A stretch of DNA of 27,718 bases, from assembly GCA_016783285.1 (NCBI GenBank), contig JADHWW010000121.1:1-27718 (forward strand), given 5' to 3'. Position numbers and translations under genes: made by a program. The notes below the pieces were generated by a model. It had not been told where the DNA came from. It did no database searches and saw only the letters and a list, made by a program, of their open reading frames with translations. This DNA comes from Anaerolineae bacterium (lineage in GTDB: Bacteria; Chloroflexota; Anaerolineae; B4-G1). Shown here in pieces: positions 15,739 through 24,139 of the stretch (position 1 is its first letter; every line of letters starts with the position of its first letter).

Positions 15739-15917
15739 CAACTCGACTTGACCACGCCAGGGATTTCTCCCTTCAACGCCAGTTCCCGGAAGCAGATACG
15801 GCATAGTTGGAAGCGCCGGATGTAACCCCGCGGCCGACCGCACAACTTGCAACGGTTCCGCACCTGCGTCTTGTGCTTGCGCCGCTTCTCTCGCTCAATC
15901 AGACTCTTTCTCGCCAT
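15735..15917 (-). CDS. rpsN: 30S ribosomal protein S14 type Z (uS14), zinc form
   Basis: 60 residues, the short type Z. Zinc ligands are in CKLC (23-26) and [37 protein letters not shown] is typical. It lies in the 30S head. ATG 15917 follows AGAAGGGGT. The TGG-TAG end runs straight into a repeat. Confidence 0.98.
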   Translation of the reverse strand: MARKSLIEREKRRKHKTQVRNRCKLCGRPRGYIRRFQLCRICFRELALKGEIPGVVKSSW

Positions 15918-15938
15918 GCTGACCCCTTCTAATCCAGC

Positions 15939-16484
15939 CTACCGTCCCCGGCGGCGGAATGGCACTCCCAACAATTCCAGCAACCGCCGTCCCTCCTCGT
16001 CCGTACAGACCGTGGTAACGATACTGACCTCCATACCACGGATCTTGTCAATCGAGTCATAGTCCACTTCGGGGAACATCAGTTGCTCACGCAACCCCAG
16101 CGTAAAGTTCCCCCGCCCATCGAAGGTATCCGGGATACCCCGAAAGTCGCGCTGACGGGGCAGCGCCACGTTGCACAACCGGTCCAGAAACGCCCACATA
16201 CGTTCTCCCCGCAACGTCACCTTCACGCCAATGGCACGGCCTTCACGAAGTTTGAAACTGGCGATGGATTTACGTGCCCGGGTGACCACAGGCTGCTGCC
16301 CGGTGATCGTCGCGATGTCCTGCACTGTATGATCCAGCGCCTTGGCGTTCTCCAGCGCCTCGCCCACACCCACGTTGACCACGATCTTGCGCAGGCGTGG
16401 TGCCTCCATAACATTCCGGTACCCGAACTCTTCCACCAGCGCGGGCCGGACCTCTTCACGATAAAGTTTCTGCAAACGCTGCAT
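15939..16484 (-). CDS. rplE: 50S ribosomal protein L5 (uL5)
   Basis: 181 residues. [35 protein letters not shown], and [29 protein letters not shown] are diagnostic. L5 binds 5S rRNA and the P-site tRNA elbow. ATG 16484 preferred over the TTG just before it; GGAAGGTGG lies upstream. The repeat at 16503-16559 separates it from rplX. Confidence 0.97.
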   Translation of the reverse strand: MQRLQKLYREEVRPALVEEFGYRNVMEAPRLRKIVVNVGVGEALENAKALDHTVQDIATITGQQPVVTRARKSIASFKLREGRAIGVKVTLRGERMWAFLDRLCNVALPRQRDFRGIPDTFDGRGNFTLGLREQLMFPEVDYDSIDKIRGMEVSIVTTVCTDEEGRRLLELLGVPFRRRGR

Positions 16485-16502
16485 CAATCCACCTTCCTAC
16501 CA

Positions 16503-16559
16503 GTGTGGGGTAGGCTTTCTAGCCTGCTCGAGCGGCAGACTGGAAAGTCTACCCCACAC
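16503..16559. repeat. cruciform-like element between rplX and rplE
   Basis: Outer arms GTGTGGGGTAG (16503-16513) and CTACCCCACAC (16549-16559) enclose AGGCT-TTCT-AGCCT and AGACT-GGAA-AGTCT. It ends two bases before the rplX stop. Related to 14198-14245. Confidence 0.88.
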
Positions 16560-16561
16560 CT

Positions 16562-16888
16562 CTAGTCAATCGCCTCACCACATTCCTTGCACACACGCAC
16601 CTTGCGGCCATCCTCCTGCCGGGCAAACCCTACGCGCGCGCGTTGGTCGCACTGTGGACACACCAGCATAACGTTGGAGATATGAATCGGCGCCTCAAAT
16701 TCGATGATGCCGGCTTTCATCTCGCCGCGTTTGGTACGGACTGGACGCTGGTGTTTCTTGACAATGTTGATCCCGGCGACGAGAATCCGCTCCGCCCTGG
16801 GGAATACCCGTTGAACCGTGCCCTGCATCCCCACGTCGTCGCCAGAGATCACTTCTACCGTATCACCCTGTTTGATTCGATTGCCCAC
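16562..16888 (-). CDS. rplX: 50S ribosomal protein L24 (uL24), with C-terminal cysteine pairs
   Basis: 108 residues. The KOW motif region (IKQGDTVEVISGDDVGMQGTVQRVFP) and NIVKKHQRPVRTKRGEM are typical of this assembly-initiator protein. CPQC and CKEC near the C-terminus form a zinc-ribbon-like set found in part of the family. GTG 16888 chosen: AGGAG is 8 bases upstream and the position matches family starts; the frame to 16915 does not. Confidence 0.95.
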   Translation of the reverse strand: MGNRIKQGDTVEVISGDDVGMQGTVQRVFPRAERILVAGINIVKKHQRPVRTKRGEMKAGIIEFEAPIHISNVMLVCPQCDQRARVGFARQEDGRKVRVCKECGEAID

Positions 16889-16926
16889 TCTGCACACTCC
16901 TGTCAATCGCCACAAATAGACCTGTG

Positions 16927-16947
16927 GGACAAGATGGCATCTTGTCC
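16927..16947. repeat. perfect 10-bp palindrome between rplN and rplX
   Basis: GGACAAGATG-G-CATCTTGTCC, one-base centre, with no T-tract. It occupies most of the spacer and looks like a small repeat rather than a terminator. Confidence 0.75.
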
Positions 16948-16963
16948 AACGGTGATCGCCGTC

Positions 16964-17335
16964 CTACAATACCTCAGGCGCCAGCGAGACGATCTTCATA
17001 AAGCCCTTCTCCCGCAACTCGCGGGCCACCGGCCCAAAGATGCGCGAACCCTTCGGATTGTGAGTCGTTCCATCCAGAATCACCACCGCGTTGTCATCGA
17101 AGCGAATACTGGAGCCATCGAGACGGCGGTACTCCTTCGCCGTGCGCACCACCACGGCCCGCACGACCTCTCCCTTCTTCACCTGCGACGTCGGGGTGGC
17201 CTGTTTCACCGTCACCACGACGACGTCGCCTACACCACCGTACCGCCGCTTGGAACCGCCCAACACCCGAATGACGAGGATTTCCCGCGCCCCGGTGTTG
17301 TCGGCCACCCGTAGACGGCTCTCCTGCTGGATCAT
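16964..17335 (-). CDS. rplN: 50S ribosomal protein L14 (uL14)
   Basis: 123 residues. [33 protein letters not shown] and the [25 protein letters not shown] end are diagnostic. ATG 17335 overlaps the rpsQ stop as ATGA, so translation is probably coupled. Confidence 0.98.
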   Translation of the reverse strand: MIQQESRLRVADNTGAREILVIRVLGGSKRRYGGVGDVVVVTVKQATPTSQVKKGEVVRAVVVRTAKEYRRLDGSSIRFDDNAVVILDGTTHNPKGSRIFGPVARELREKGFMKIVSLAPEVL

Positions 17336-17622
17336 TGTCCAACCCCCGCCACCGCTCCAGCCTGGGCTCGCTTCAATATCTTCTCCACGACCCATCGCTT
17401 CTCGCGACTCAGCGGACGAGATTCGACGATGCGCACCTCGTCACCCACGCGACAGACATTCCCCTCGTCGTGAGCCTTGTATTTTTTCACCCGGCGCAAC
17501 ACCTTGCCATATCGTGGATGGCGTGCCAGACGCTCGACCTGCACCACCACGGTCTTGTCCATCTTGTCACTCATCACGTGACCAACTAGCCGCTTTCTCG
17601 TAGACGCGTATTGCCCTCTCAC
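17332..17622 (-). CDS. rpsQ: 30S ribosomal protein S17 (uS17)
   Basis: 96 residues. [45 protein letters not shown] is the S17 core. GTG 17622 overlaps the rpmC stop as GTGA, with GGAGG 7 bases upstream; a longer frame to 17643 lies inside rpmC and lacks its own site. Binds 16S 5' domain and aids assembly. Confidence 0.96.
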   Translation of the reverse strand: MRGQYASTRKRLVGHVMSDKMDKTVVVQVERLARHPRYGKVLRRVKKYKAHDEGNVCRVGDEVRIVESRPLSREKRWVVEKILKRAQAGAVAGVGQ

Positions 17623-17837
17623 CGTGCCGCCTCCTCGGTCCACTCAGCGATCAACTCGCGCTCGCGGAGGATCGTCTGCATCCGGGCGATGTCACGTTTC
17701 ACAGCCCCTACCCGGTTGTGGTCTTCCAAACGCCCCATAGCCAACTCGCGGCGCAGTACAAAGACCTCCCGGTAGGCCTCCTCCATCCGTCCTTGCAACT
17801 CTTCCGTAGTCCAGGTTCGAATCTCCCGTGCCTGCAT
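17619..17837 (-). CDS. rpmC: 50S ribosomal protein L29 (uL29)
   Basis: 72 residues, two-helix protein at the peptide exit: [58 protein letters not shown] is typical. ATG 17837 follows AGGAGAGT. Its stop overlaps the rpsQ GTG. Confidence 0.96.
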   Translation of the reverse strand: MQAREIRTWTTEELQGRMEEAYREVFVLRRELAMGRLEDHNRVGAVKRDIARMQTILRERELIAEWTEEAAR

Positions 17838-17870
17838 ACTCTCCTATTCCCCAGCAGAGATCTCTGCGCT

Positions 17871-18281
17871 TCACTCTTCGCGCTTTACAAATTGGCACCT
17901 GATGGGCAACTTGTGAGACGCCAAACGCATCGCCTCGCGTGCCACCTCTTCAGGCACCCCACTCAGTTCAAACATGATGCGGCCTGGCTTGACCACGGCT
18001 ACCCAGTGATCCACCGCTCCCTTGCCCTTGCCCATACGTGTCTCGGCCGGCTTGGCCGTGACAGGCTTATCGGGAAAGATACGAATCCAGTACTTGCCAC
18101 GCCGGCGCGCGTGGCGCACGATTGCCCGCCGCGCAGCCTCGATCTGGCGCGCCGTGACCCACGCCGGTTCCAGGGCCTGCAACCCGTATTCCCCGAACGC
18201 GATCGTGGCCCCGCGCGTGGCCTTGCCCTTCATCCGACCACGCATCTGTTTACGGTATTTCACTCGCTTTGGCATCAACAT
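17871..18281 (-). CDS. rplP: 50S ribosomal protein L16 (uL16)
   Basis: 136 residues. [37 protein letters not shown], and [41 protein letters not shown] are the L16 signature; it helps position A-site tRNA. ATG 18281 or 18275 (MLMPKR); the GGAG ahead of them is formed by the AAATCTCC repeat. Confidence 0.97.
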   Translation of the reverse strand: MLMPKRVKYRKQMRGRMKGKATRGATIAFGEYGLQALEPAWVTARQIEAARRAIVRHARRRGKYWIRIFPDKPVTAKPAETRMGKGKGAVDHWVAVVKPGRIMFELSGVPEEVAREAMRLASHKLPIRCQFVKREE

Positions 18282-18285
18282 CGCT

Positions 18286-18326
18286 TCAAATCTCCAAATC
18301 TCAAATCAGCAAATCAGCAAATCTCA
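18286..18326. repeat. degenerate CAAATCT array between rpsC and rplP
   Basis: CAAATCT, CAAATCT, CAAATCAG, CAAATCAG, CAAATCT, CAATTCT in close succession, 7-8 base period. It matches one arm of the inverted-arm elements at 19011-19178, 19876-19971 and 26233-26340. Confidence 0.8.
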
Positions 18327-18330
18327 ATTC

Positions 18331-18993
18331 TCAGACGACGAAGGCGCCCTCCTGCCCCTTGGCCTCGGGCAATACCTCGCCCTTGTAAATCCACACCTTG
18401 ACCCCAATGCGGCCATAGCCTGTATGCGCTTCTTCCTGGGCATAATCAATGTCGGCACGCAAAGTATGCAATGGCACCCGCCCATCGCGCTGCCACGCCT
18501 GACGCGCCATTTCGGACCCAGACAGACGCCCCTTGCACATAATCTTGATACCTTGCGCACCGGAGCGCATCGCTGCCTGCACCGCTCGCTTCATCGCCCG
18601 ACCATGAGAAATACGCCGCTCCAACTGGGACACGACATTCTCCGCCACCAACTTGGCGTCCAGTTCAGGCTGCTCCACCTCCTGCACGTCCACGGAGGCC
18701 CGCTTGCCGGTCATCTCCTCCAATTCTCGGCGTAGTGCCTTGACCGCGACCCCTTTGCGCCCGATGACAACGCCGGGCCTGGCCGTCCAGATAGTTATCG
18801 AAACTTGCTTCGGAAAGCGCTCAATCTCAACACGAGATATTCCGGCCCGCCCTGCAACATCCTTGATGAGCCGACGAATTTTCAGATCCTCGTGCAGCAG
18901 ATTAGTATAGTCTTCGCCCTCCGCGTACCAGCGCGCTTTCCAATCCCGGATCACTCCGAGTCTGAAGCCGTAGGGGTGAACCTTGCGTCCCAA
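18331..18993 (-). CDS. rpsC: 30S ribosomal protein S3 (uS3)
   Basis: 220 residues. [25 protein letters not shown], the KH motif [18 protein letters not shown] and the C-terminal [31 protein letters not shown] are diagnostic; S3 lines the mRNA entrance. The start is TTG 18993, 6 bases after AGGAGG, replacing the usual ATG of MGRKVHP. Confidence 0.97.
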   Translation of the reverse strand: MGRKVHPYGFRLGVIRDWKARWYAEGEDYTNLLHEDLKIRRLIKDVAGRAGISRVEIERFPKQVSITIWTARPGVVIGRKGVAVKALRRELEEMTGKRASVDVQEVEQPELDAKLVAENVVSQLERRISHGRAMKRAVQAAMRSGAQGIKIMCKGRLSGSEMARQAWQRDGRVPLHTLRADIDYAQEEAHTGYGRIGVKVWIYKGEVLPEAKGQEGAFVV

Positions 18994-19010
18994 ATCCTTC
19001 CTCCTCTTTT

Positions 19011-19178
19011 GATTTCAGATTTGGTGATTTAAGATTTGCGGATTTATCGTGGATTGACCGACAAATCTTTTAGGACGCAGATTCACGCAGATTTTCGCAG
19101 ATCATCTGCCGGTAAAACCAGAAAATCGGCGTTCATCAGCGTTAATCTGCGTCCCGTTCTCCAAATCTTAAATCCGTC
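19011..19178. repeat. inverted-arm AT-rich element with a nested inverted repeat, between rplV and rpsC
   Basis: Left arm 19011-19047 begins GATTTCAGATTTGGTGATTT; right arm about 19160-19178 reads TCCAAATCTTAAATCC, complementary in pattern. Between them a second inverted repeat, GGACGCAGATT (19073-19083) and AATCTGCGTCC (19144-19154), is nested. The left arm nearly matches that at 26233-26269. Confidence 0.8.
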
Positions 19179-19542
19179 AATCCTCAATCTCTGCTTCCTC
19201 CAGCACCACCGTAATGTGCGAGGAACGTTTACGGATCGGGCGCCAGCGACCACGTCCACCAAAGCGCGATCGTAAGCCCTTTCCGGGCATCACACCCGGC
19301 CCTTCGTCGGCCACGATATGCGCCACGTACAGATCGTCACGCGGTATTCCGAGATTCACATCCGCATTCGCGATGGCGGAACGAATCAGTTTGGCGACCG
19401 GACGTGCCGCCGCGTGGGGCATGAAATCCAACACCTCCAGCGCCTCTTCGGCGTACAACCCACGCACCTGATCAATCACCCGCCGGACTTTACGTGCCGT
19501 CATTGGCACATACCGTGCCCGGGCCAGCACCTCTGTACCCAT
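19177..19542 (-). CDS. rplV: 50S ribosomal protein L22 (uL22)
   Basis: 121 residues. ARARYVPMTARKVRRVIDQVRG and the tunnel hairpin region (GPGVMPGKGLRSRFGGRGRWRPIRKRSSHITVVL) are typical; the loop lines the exit tunnel. ATG 19542 follows GGAGAGGATAAAG. Confidence 0.97.
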   Translation of the reverse strand: MGTEVLARARYVPMTARKVRRVIDQVRGLYAEEALEVLDFMPHAAARPVAKLIRSAIANADVNLGIPRDDLYVAHIVADEGPGVMPGKGLRSRFGGRGRWRPIRKRSSHITVVLEEAEIED

Positions 19543-19566
19543 CTTTATCCTCTCCGTACTGTCTGG

Positions 19567-19860
19567 TTACGTCTCCCGTACCCGACCCTTCCTCTCTTTC
19601 ACAATGTGACCCCGGAAGGTGCGGGTGGGGGCAAATTCGCCCAACTTGTGCCCTACCATATCCTCAGTGATATAAATCGGCACGTGCCGCCGGCCATCGT
19701 GAACGGCGATGGTATGCCCGATCATGTGTGGAAAGATCGTCGAAGCCCGAGACCAGGTGCGAATCAGCCGCTTTTCTCCCCTCTGATTCATGCGCTCAAT
19801 CCTGCGCAACAACTTGGGGTCCACGTACGGTATCGGTCTCTTTAATGGCGATCGTGACAC
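19567..19860 (-). CDS. rpsS: 30S ribosomal protein S19 (uS19)
   Basis: 97 residues. [69 protein letters not shown] is unmistakable; S19 lies in the head with S13. GTG 19860 follows AGGAGG at 6 bases. Confidence 0.98.
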   Translation of the reverse strand: MSRSPLKRPIPYVDPKLLRRIERMNQRGEKRLIRTWSRASTIFPHMIGHTIAVHDGRRHVPIYITEDMVGHKLGEFAPTRTFRGHIVKERKGRVRET

Positions 19861-19875
19861 TGTCCGCCTCCTAAA

Positions 19876-19971
19876 ATTTCAGATTTGTTGATTTGAGATT
19901 TACGGATATACCGGCCTTGGTGAACAACTGTCTTCAAATCTCCAAATCTAAAATCCGCAAATCCTAAATCC
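19876..19971. repeat. inverted-arm AT-rich element between rplB and rpsS
   Basis: Left arm 19876-19909 (ATTTCAGATTTGTTGATTTG...) and right arm 19935-19971 (CAAATCTCCAAATCTAAAAT...) are complementary in pattern around a GC-richer loop (CCGGCCTTGG). Same family as 19011-19178 and 26233-26340. Confidence 0.8.
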
Positions 19972-19973
19972 TC

Positions 19974-20810
19974 TCACCGTCGCTGCTTGCCACGCCGGCG
20001 CACGATATACTTGTCGGTGGCCTTGTTGCTTCGCGTCTTTTTGCCCAGCGTCTTTTTCCCCCAGGGCGACTTGGGGCTGGGCATACCAATCGGTGACCGG
20101 CCCTCGCCGCCACCGTGGGGATGGTCGCGCGGCGACATCGCCGAGCCACGCACCGCCGGGCGGAACCCCAGGTGGCGCTTCCGGCCGGCCTTGCCCAACT
20201 TTATGTTGCCGTGGTCCACGTTGCCCACCTGACCTATGGTGGCCATACACTCTTGGCGCACCAACCGCATCTCGCCGCTGGGGAGACGCAGCGTCACATA
20301 ATCCCCTTCCTTGGCCAGCACCTGCGCCGACGTACCAGCCGAGCGCACCATCTGGCCCCCTCGTCCCGGGGACAACTCAATATTGTGCACCAACGTGCCG
20401 AGCGGAATACGTGTCAGTGGAAGCGCGTTCCCCACGCGAATCTCCGCCCCCTCGCCACTCATCACCGTATCACCCACCTGCAACCCCAGCGGCGCGATGA
20501 TGTACTGCTTCTCGCCGTCGTGATAGACCAGCAACGCGATGCGGGCCGAGCGGTTGGGATCATACTCGATGCTGCTCACCCGCGCCGGAACGTCCACCTT
20601 GTCGCGCTTGAAATCAATCAACCGGTATCGTCGCTTGTGCCCACCACCTCGATGGCGCACCGTGATACGTCCCTGCACGTTACGGCCAGCCCGCTTGCGC
20701 AATGGGCGCATCAGGCTGCGCTCCGGCTCCACGCGCGTGACTTCCTCGAAAGTCGAACCGGTCATCCCCCGCCGGCCGGGTGAGGTGGGCTTGTACGTCT
20801 TTATCGCCAT
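19974..20810 (-). CDS. rplB: 50S ribosomal protein L2 (uL2)
   Basis: 278 residues. [51 protein letters not shown], and the peptidyl-transferase-proximal [31 protein letters not shown] are diagnostic. ATG 20810 (GGGAGTGTAGGT ahead) is 2 bases after the rplW stop; a longer frame to 20876 lies inside rplW. Confidence 0.98.
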   Translation of the reverse strand: MAIKTYKPTSPGRRGMTGSTFEEVTRVEPERSLMRPLRKRAGRNVQGRITVRHRGGGHKRRYRLIDFKRDKVDVPARVSSIEYDPNRSARIALLVYHDGEKQYIIAPLGLQVGDTVMSGEGAEIRVGNALPLTRIPLGTLVHNIELSPGRGGQMVRSAGTSAQVLAKEGDYVTLRLPSGEMRLVRQECMATIGQVGNVDHGNIKLGKAGRKRHLGFRPAVRGSAMSPRDHPHGGGEGRSPIGMPSPKSPWGKKTLGKKTRSNKATDKYIVRRRGKQRR

Positions 20811-20812
20811 AC

Positions 20813-21106
20813 CTACACTCCCTCGAACACGTCCAGCCGCTGGCCCTCTGCCACAGTGACCACAGCCTTTTTCCATTGCGGGCGGCGCACCATCCGCCGG
20901 CGTCCGCGTCGCTTACTAGCCTTGGCCGGCATGTTCATCACATTGACCGCCACGACATTTTTGTCGTAAATGGCCTCAATCGCCTGCCGCACCTGGATCT
21001 TGTTCGCACGCCGGTCTACCTCAAAAGTGTACTGCCCCAACTCTGAGGCCTGATAGCGCGTCTTTTCCGTATCAATCGGTCGAATGATAATCTTGTAGGG
21101 ATTCAT
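20813..21106 (-). CDS. rplW: 50S ribosomal protein L23 (uL23)
   Basis: 97 residues. [50 protein letters not shown] is typical; L23 docks trigger factor and SRP at the tunnel exit. ATG 21106 follows AGGTGAACG. The 76-base spacer before it repeats GCCAATCCTGCC. Confidence 0.97.
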   Translation of the reverse strand: MNPYKIIIRPIDTEKTRYQASELGQYTFEVDRRANKIQVRQAIEAIYDKNVVAVNVMNMPAKASKRRGRRRMVRRPQWKKAVVTVAEGQRLDVFEGV

Positions 21107-21182
21107 CGTTCACCTATCGCAACATACTCTTGATCAGCCAATCCTGCCTCTTAATCCGCCAATCCTGCCAATCCGTGTTCTC

Positions 21183-21803
21183 CTATCCCAAAATACTCTC
21201 GACCACCTGCAATGCGCCTAGCGGCATCAACACGTGGTCGTACTTTAACAGATCACGAATGTTGAGATAACTGGCTCGCAATGTCTTTACCTGTGGCAGG
21301 TTACTCGCCGACTTTTCCACCGTTTCATTCCGCTCCGGTAGGAGAATCAACACCTGCTGCTCCAACCCCAGGTTACTCAACACCGCCAACATATCCTTCG
21401 CCTTGAATGTTTCCATCTCTAGCGCGTCCAGCACGACGACCTGATCCTCCGTCGCCTTGACCGACAGCGCCGAACGTAATGCCGCGCGTCGCATCTTGCG
21501 CGGCATCTTTTTGGTATATTTGCGCGGCTTGGGCCCGTGCGCCACCCCACCGCCGACAAACAGGGGGGCGTTGCGACTGCCATGGCGTGCTCGCCCGGTA
21601 CCCTTTTGCCGGTACCACTTGGCCTTGGTACGATTCACCTCGCCCCGCGACTTTGTATAGTGCGTCCCCCGACGAGCATTCGCCTGCTGACGCACCAACG
21701 CCTGGTGCATCAACGACGTATTGACAGAGACCTCAAAGATGTCGGGACAAAGTTCAACCTCGCCGACCTGTTCTCCCTTGGTGTTATACATTGGAACAAC
21801 CAT
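21183..21803 (-). CDS. rplD: 50S ribosomal protein L4 (uL4)
   Basis: 206 residues. The tunnel loop [55 protein letters not shown] is diagnostic. In E. coli L4 also represses the S10 operon. ATG 21803 is 8 bases after the rplC stop. Confidence 0.97.
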   Translation of the reverse strand: MVVPMYNTKGEQVGEVELCPDIFEVSVNTSLMHQALVRQQANARRGTHYTKSRGEVNRTKAKWYRQKGTGRARHGSRNAPLFVGGGVAHGPKPRKYTKKMPRKMRRAALRSALSVKATEDQVVVLDALEMETFKAKDMLAVLSNLGLEQQVLILLPERNETVEKSASNLPQVKTLRASYLNIRDLLKYDHVLMPLGALQVVESILG

Positions 21804-21811
21804 GGCTCTCC

Positions 21812-22468
21812 CTACTCACCCCGTCTTCTCGCCAACTCTTTTGACTTGCGAGCCCGCTTGATTACCAACAATCCACCTTTGGCGCCCGGCACGCTGCCGC
21901 GCACCGCCAGCAGATTTCGATCCGCGTCTACCAACTCTACCCGCAGATCCTGCGCCGTCACTCGGACACCACCCATACGACCCGGCATGCGCTGCCCCTT
22001 CCACACACGCCCCGGAGTAGCGCAGGCGCCGATGGAACCCGGTGCGCGTTGCCGGTCCGACTGGCCGTGTGTCTTGGGGCCACCCCCAAAGCCATATCGT
22101 TTGACCACGCCCGTAAAGCCACGCCCTTTCGAAGCGCCTACTACGTCCACGCGGTCTCCCACCTCAAAGACGTCCGCCAGGACACGCTGCCCTTCCTCGA
22201 TGCCTTCGACCTCTAGCAGGCGGAACTCTCGCAGATGGCGCAACGCGGGTAACTCGTTGCGCGCCAGATGGCCTCTCTCGCCGCCGCTTACCCGCTGCGG
22301 TTTCACTTCCTCAAAGCCCAATTGAACGGCCTCATACCCGTCCCGCTCGAGCGTCTTGACCTGGGCCACGTAGCACGGACCCGCCTCGATGACCGTCACC
22401 GGGACGGCCTCGCCCCGCTCGTTGAATATCTGCGTCATGCCAACTTTTCTGCCCAGGATCGTTTTCAC
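21812..22468 (-). CDS. rplC: 50S ribosomal protein L3 (uL3)
   Basis: 218 residues from GTG 22468 ([15 protein letters not shown]). [57 protein letters not shown] is the L3 core reaching the peptidyl transferase centre. An ATG at 22474 is in frame but abuts AGGAGGT with no gap, so it should initiate poorly; the GTG two codons on has a 7-base gap and matches family starts. Confidence 0.97.
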   Translation of the reverse strand: MKTILGRKVGMTQIFNERGEAVPVTVIEAGPCYVAQVKTLERDGYEAVQLGFEEVKPQRVSGGERGHLARNELPALRHLREFRLLEVEGIEEGQRVLADVFEVGDRVDVVGASKGRGFTGVVKRYGFGGGPKTHGQSDRQRAPGSIGACATPGRVWKGQRMPGRMGGVRVTAQDLRVELVDADRNLLAVRGSVPGAKGGLLVIKRARKSKELARRRGE

Positions 22469-22474
22469 GCCCAT

Positions 22475-22481
22475 ACCTCCT
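22475..22481 (-). promoter_or_regulatory. ribosome binding site that decides the rplC start
   Basis: AGGAGGT ends immediately before ATG 22474. With no spacing for that ATG and 7 bases from AGGAGG to the GTG at 22468, the GTG is the likely start. Confidence 0.7.
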
Positions 22482-22488
22482 CACAAAA

Positions 22489-22539
22489 GCGACACATCTC
22501 GCTGGCCGAAGCGTCGCCCGTGGAATGTGTCGCCCCTAC
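22489..22539. repeat. GTAGGGGCGACACAT hairpin element overlapping the rpsJ stop
   Basis: Inverted arms GCGACACAT (22489-22497) and ATGTGTCGC (22525-22533). On the minus strand the element opens with GTAGGGGCGAC, and its TAG is the rpsJ stop codon. Confidence 0.82.
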
Positions 22540-22844
22540 AGTTTGATCTCAATGTCTACACCGGCCGGCAGATTGAGCCGCATCAGTGAATCGATGGTTT
22601 TGTTGTCCGGCTCAATGACATCAATCAGCCGCTTGTGGGTGCGGATCTCGAAATGCTCGTGTGAGTCCTTGTCAATAAAAGGCGAGCGACGAACAGTAAA
22701 ACGCTCAAGCCTGGTCGGCAGAGGCACAGGCCCCACCACCGTAGCACCTGTGCGCTCCGCCGTCTCCACGATGCGCTTGGCTGATTCATCGAGCACGCGA
22801 TGATCATAAGCCTTCAACTTGATGCGGATCTTTTGCTTGGCCAT
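22536..22844 (-). CDS. rpsJ: 30S ribosomal protein S10 (uS10, NusE)
   Basis: 102 residues. [40 protein letters not shown] and [15 protein letters not shown] are diagnostic. S10 is both a 30S head protein and, with NusB, a transcription antitermination factor. ATG 22844 follows AGGTGACGCAC; the GTG at 22853 would overlap the ribosome site. The tuf stop is 9 bases upstream. The stop sits in a repeat edge. Confidence 0.98.
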   Translation of the reverse strand: MAKQKIRIKLKAYDHRVLDESAKRIVETAERTGATVVGPVPLPTRLERFTVRRSPFIDKDSHEHFEIRTHKRLIDVIEPDNKTIDSLMRLNLPAGVDIEIKL

Positions 22845-22853
22845 GTGCGTCAC

Positions 22854-24071
22854 CTAGTCCAGTATCTTCGTGACGGCACCCGCGCCGACAGTCAAACCGC
22901 CCTCGCGGATGGCGAAACGAGAGCCTTTCTCGATAGCCACCGGTTCGATCAACTCCACTTCCAGGTTGACGTTGTCACCCGGCATCACCATCTCTACCCC
23001 TTCTGGCAAGCGGATCTCTCCCGTCACATCCATCGTGCGGACGAAAAACTGGGGGCGGTATCCGGTGAAGAACGCCTTGTGACGGCCACCCTCATCCTTA
23101 CGCAACACGTACACCTCGCTCATGAAGCGCCGGTGAGGATGGATGGTGCCAGGGATGGCAATCACCTGACCACGCTGCACCTCATCCCGATCCACGCCAC
23201 GCAGCAGCAGCCCAGCGTTGTCACCTGCCTTGACCTCGTCGAGTACCTTGTGGAACATCTCCATCGAAGTCACCACAGTCTTGCGCGGTTCTTCCTGCAG
23301 ACCCACGATCTCGACGTGCGTCATGGGCTTCATCAGGCCGCGCGTCACGCGACCGGTGACGACCGTGCCCCGGCCCTTGATCGAGAAAACATCCTCGACG
23401 GGCATCAGGAACGGCTTGTCCTCATCTCGCTCCGGAGTGGGGATGTAGTCATCCACCACGCGCATCAATTCCCAGATGTTCTCATACTCGGGCGCATCCG
23501 GGTCAGTGCTCTCGCTCTGGAGGGAGTGCAGGGCGCTACCGCGCACGATCGGCGTCTCGTCGCCGGGGAAGCCGTAGCCATCGAGTAACTCCCGCAGTTC
23601 CAACTCGACCAGTTCCAGCAACTCGGGATCATCCATCAGGTCCACCTTGTTCAGATAGACCACGATGGCCGGCACGTTCACCTGGCAAGCCAGGAGCACG
23701 TGCTCTCGCGTCTGCGGCATTGGGCCATCCGCCGCCGAAACGACCAGGATCGCCCCGTCCATCTGCGCCGCCCCAGTGATCATATTCTTGATATAGTCCC
23801 GGTGACCAGGGCAGTCAATGTGGGCATAGTGCCGGTTCTCCGTCTCGTACTCGACGTGGGCGATAGCCACGGTCAGAATCTTTGTCGCATCACGGCGGAA
23901 CATCTTGACGTCCGCCTTCGCCACCTCCTCGTACGCCTTGAACGTGGCCATGCCCTTGAGAGAGAGTACTTTTGTGATGGCCGCAGTGAGCGTCGTCTTG
24001 CCATGGTCAATGTGCCCAATGGTACCTACGTTGACGTGGGGCTTTGTACGTTCAAACTTTTCTTTCGCCAT
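22854..24071 (-). CDS. tuf: elongation factor Tu with an atypical switch I
   Basis: 405 residues. EF-Tu delivers aminoacyl-tRNA to the ribosome with GTP. P-loop GHIDHGKT (19-26), DCPGH (86-90), NKVD (141-144) and GSAL (about 181) are intact, and domains 2 and 3 are full length ([36 protein letters not shown]). In place of the near-universal DNAPEE(R/K)ARGITI, switch I reads [18 protein letters not shown] (53-70): the Arg-Gly before the Thr is lost and the P-loop-to-DCPGH distance is 60, against 55 in E. coli. DCPGH is followed by RDYIKN rather than ADYVKN, and LLAR is LLAC (129). No stop or frame break is present, so it appears expressed. ATG 24071 follows AAGGAGTG. A second tuf elsewhere cannot be ruled out. 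Confidence 0.95.
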   Translation of the reverse strand: MAKEKFERTKPHVNVGTIGHIDHGKTTLTAAITKVLSLKGMATFKAYEEVAKADVKMFRRDATKILTVAIAHVEYETENRHYAHIDCPGHRDYIKNMITGAAQMDGAILVVSAADGPMPQTREHVLLACQVNVPAIVVYLNKVDLMDDPELLELVELELRELLDGYGFPGDETPIVRGSALHSLQSESTDPDAPEYENIWELMRVVDDYIPTPERDEDKPFLMPVEDVFSIKGRGTVVTGRVTRGLMKPMTHVEIVGLQEEPRKTVVTSMEMFHKVLDEVKAGDNAGLLLRGVDRDEVQRGQVIAIPGTIHPHRRFMSEVYVLRKDEGGRHKAFFTGYRPQFFVRTMDVTGEIRLPEGVEMVMPGDNVNLEVELIEPVAIEKGSRFAIREGGLTVGAGAVTKILD

Positions 24072-24079
24072 TTTTCACT

Positions 24080-24139
24080 CCTTTCGGTTAAGGCTAAGGC
24101 TAAGATTAAGGTTGAGGTTTTAACCCCTTAACCTTAACC
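24080..24139. repeat. inverted arms of TTAAGG-type hexamers between fusA and tuf
   Basis: GGTTAAGGCTAAGGCTAAGA on the left faces CCTTAACCTTAACCTTAG on the right around TTTTAACCCC. Its right end runs up to the fusA stop (24140) and the fusA tail codons GCT AAG AAC continue the pattern. Confidence 0.82.

Noticed and set aside
16927..16947. Intrinsic terminator between rplN and rplX
   Set aside because: The palindrome has no T-tract and lies inside a continuous operon; classed as a repeat.
23860..23920. Compensating frameshifts as the cause of the odd EF-Tu switch I
   Set aside because: Both other frames contain stops in this stretch and neither gives DNAPEERARGIT; the codon pattern stays like the neighbours.
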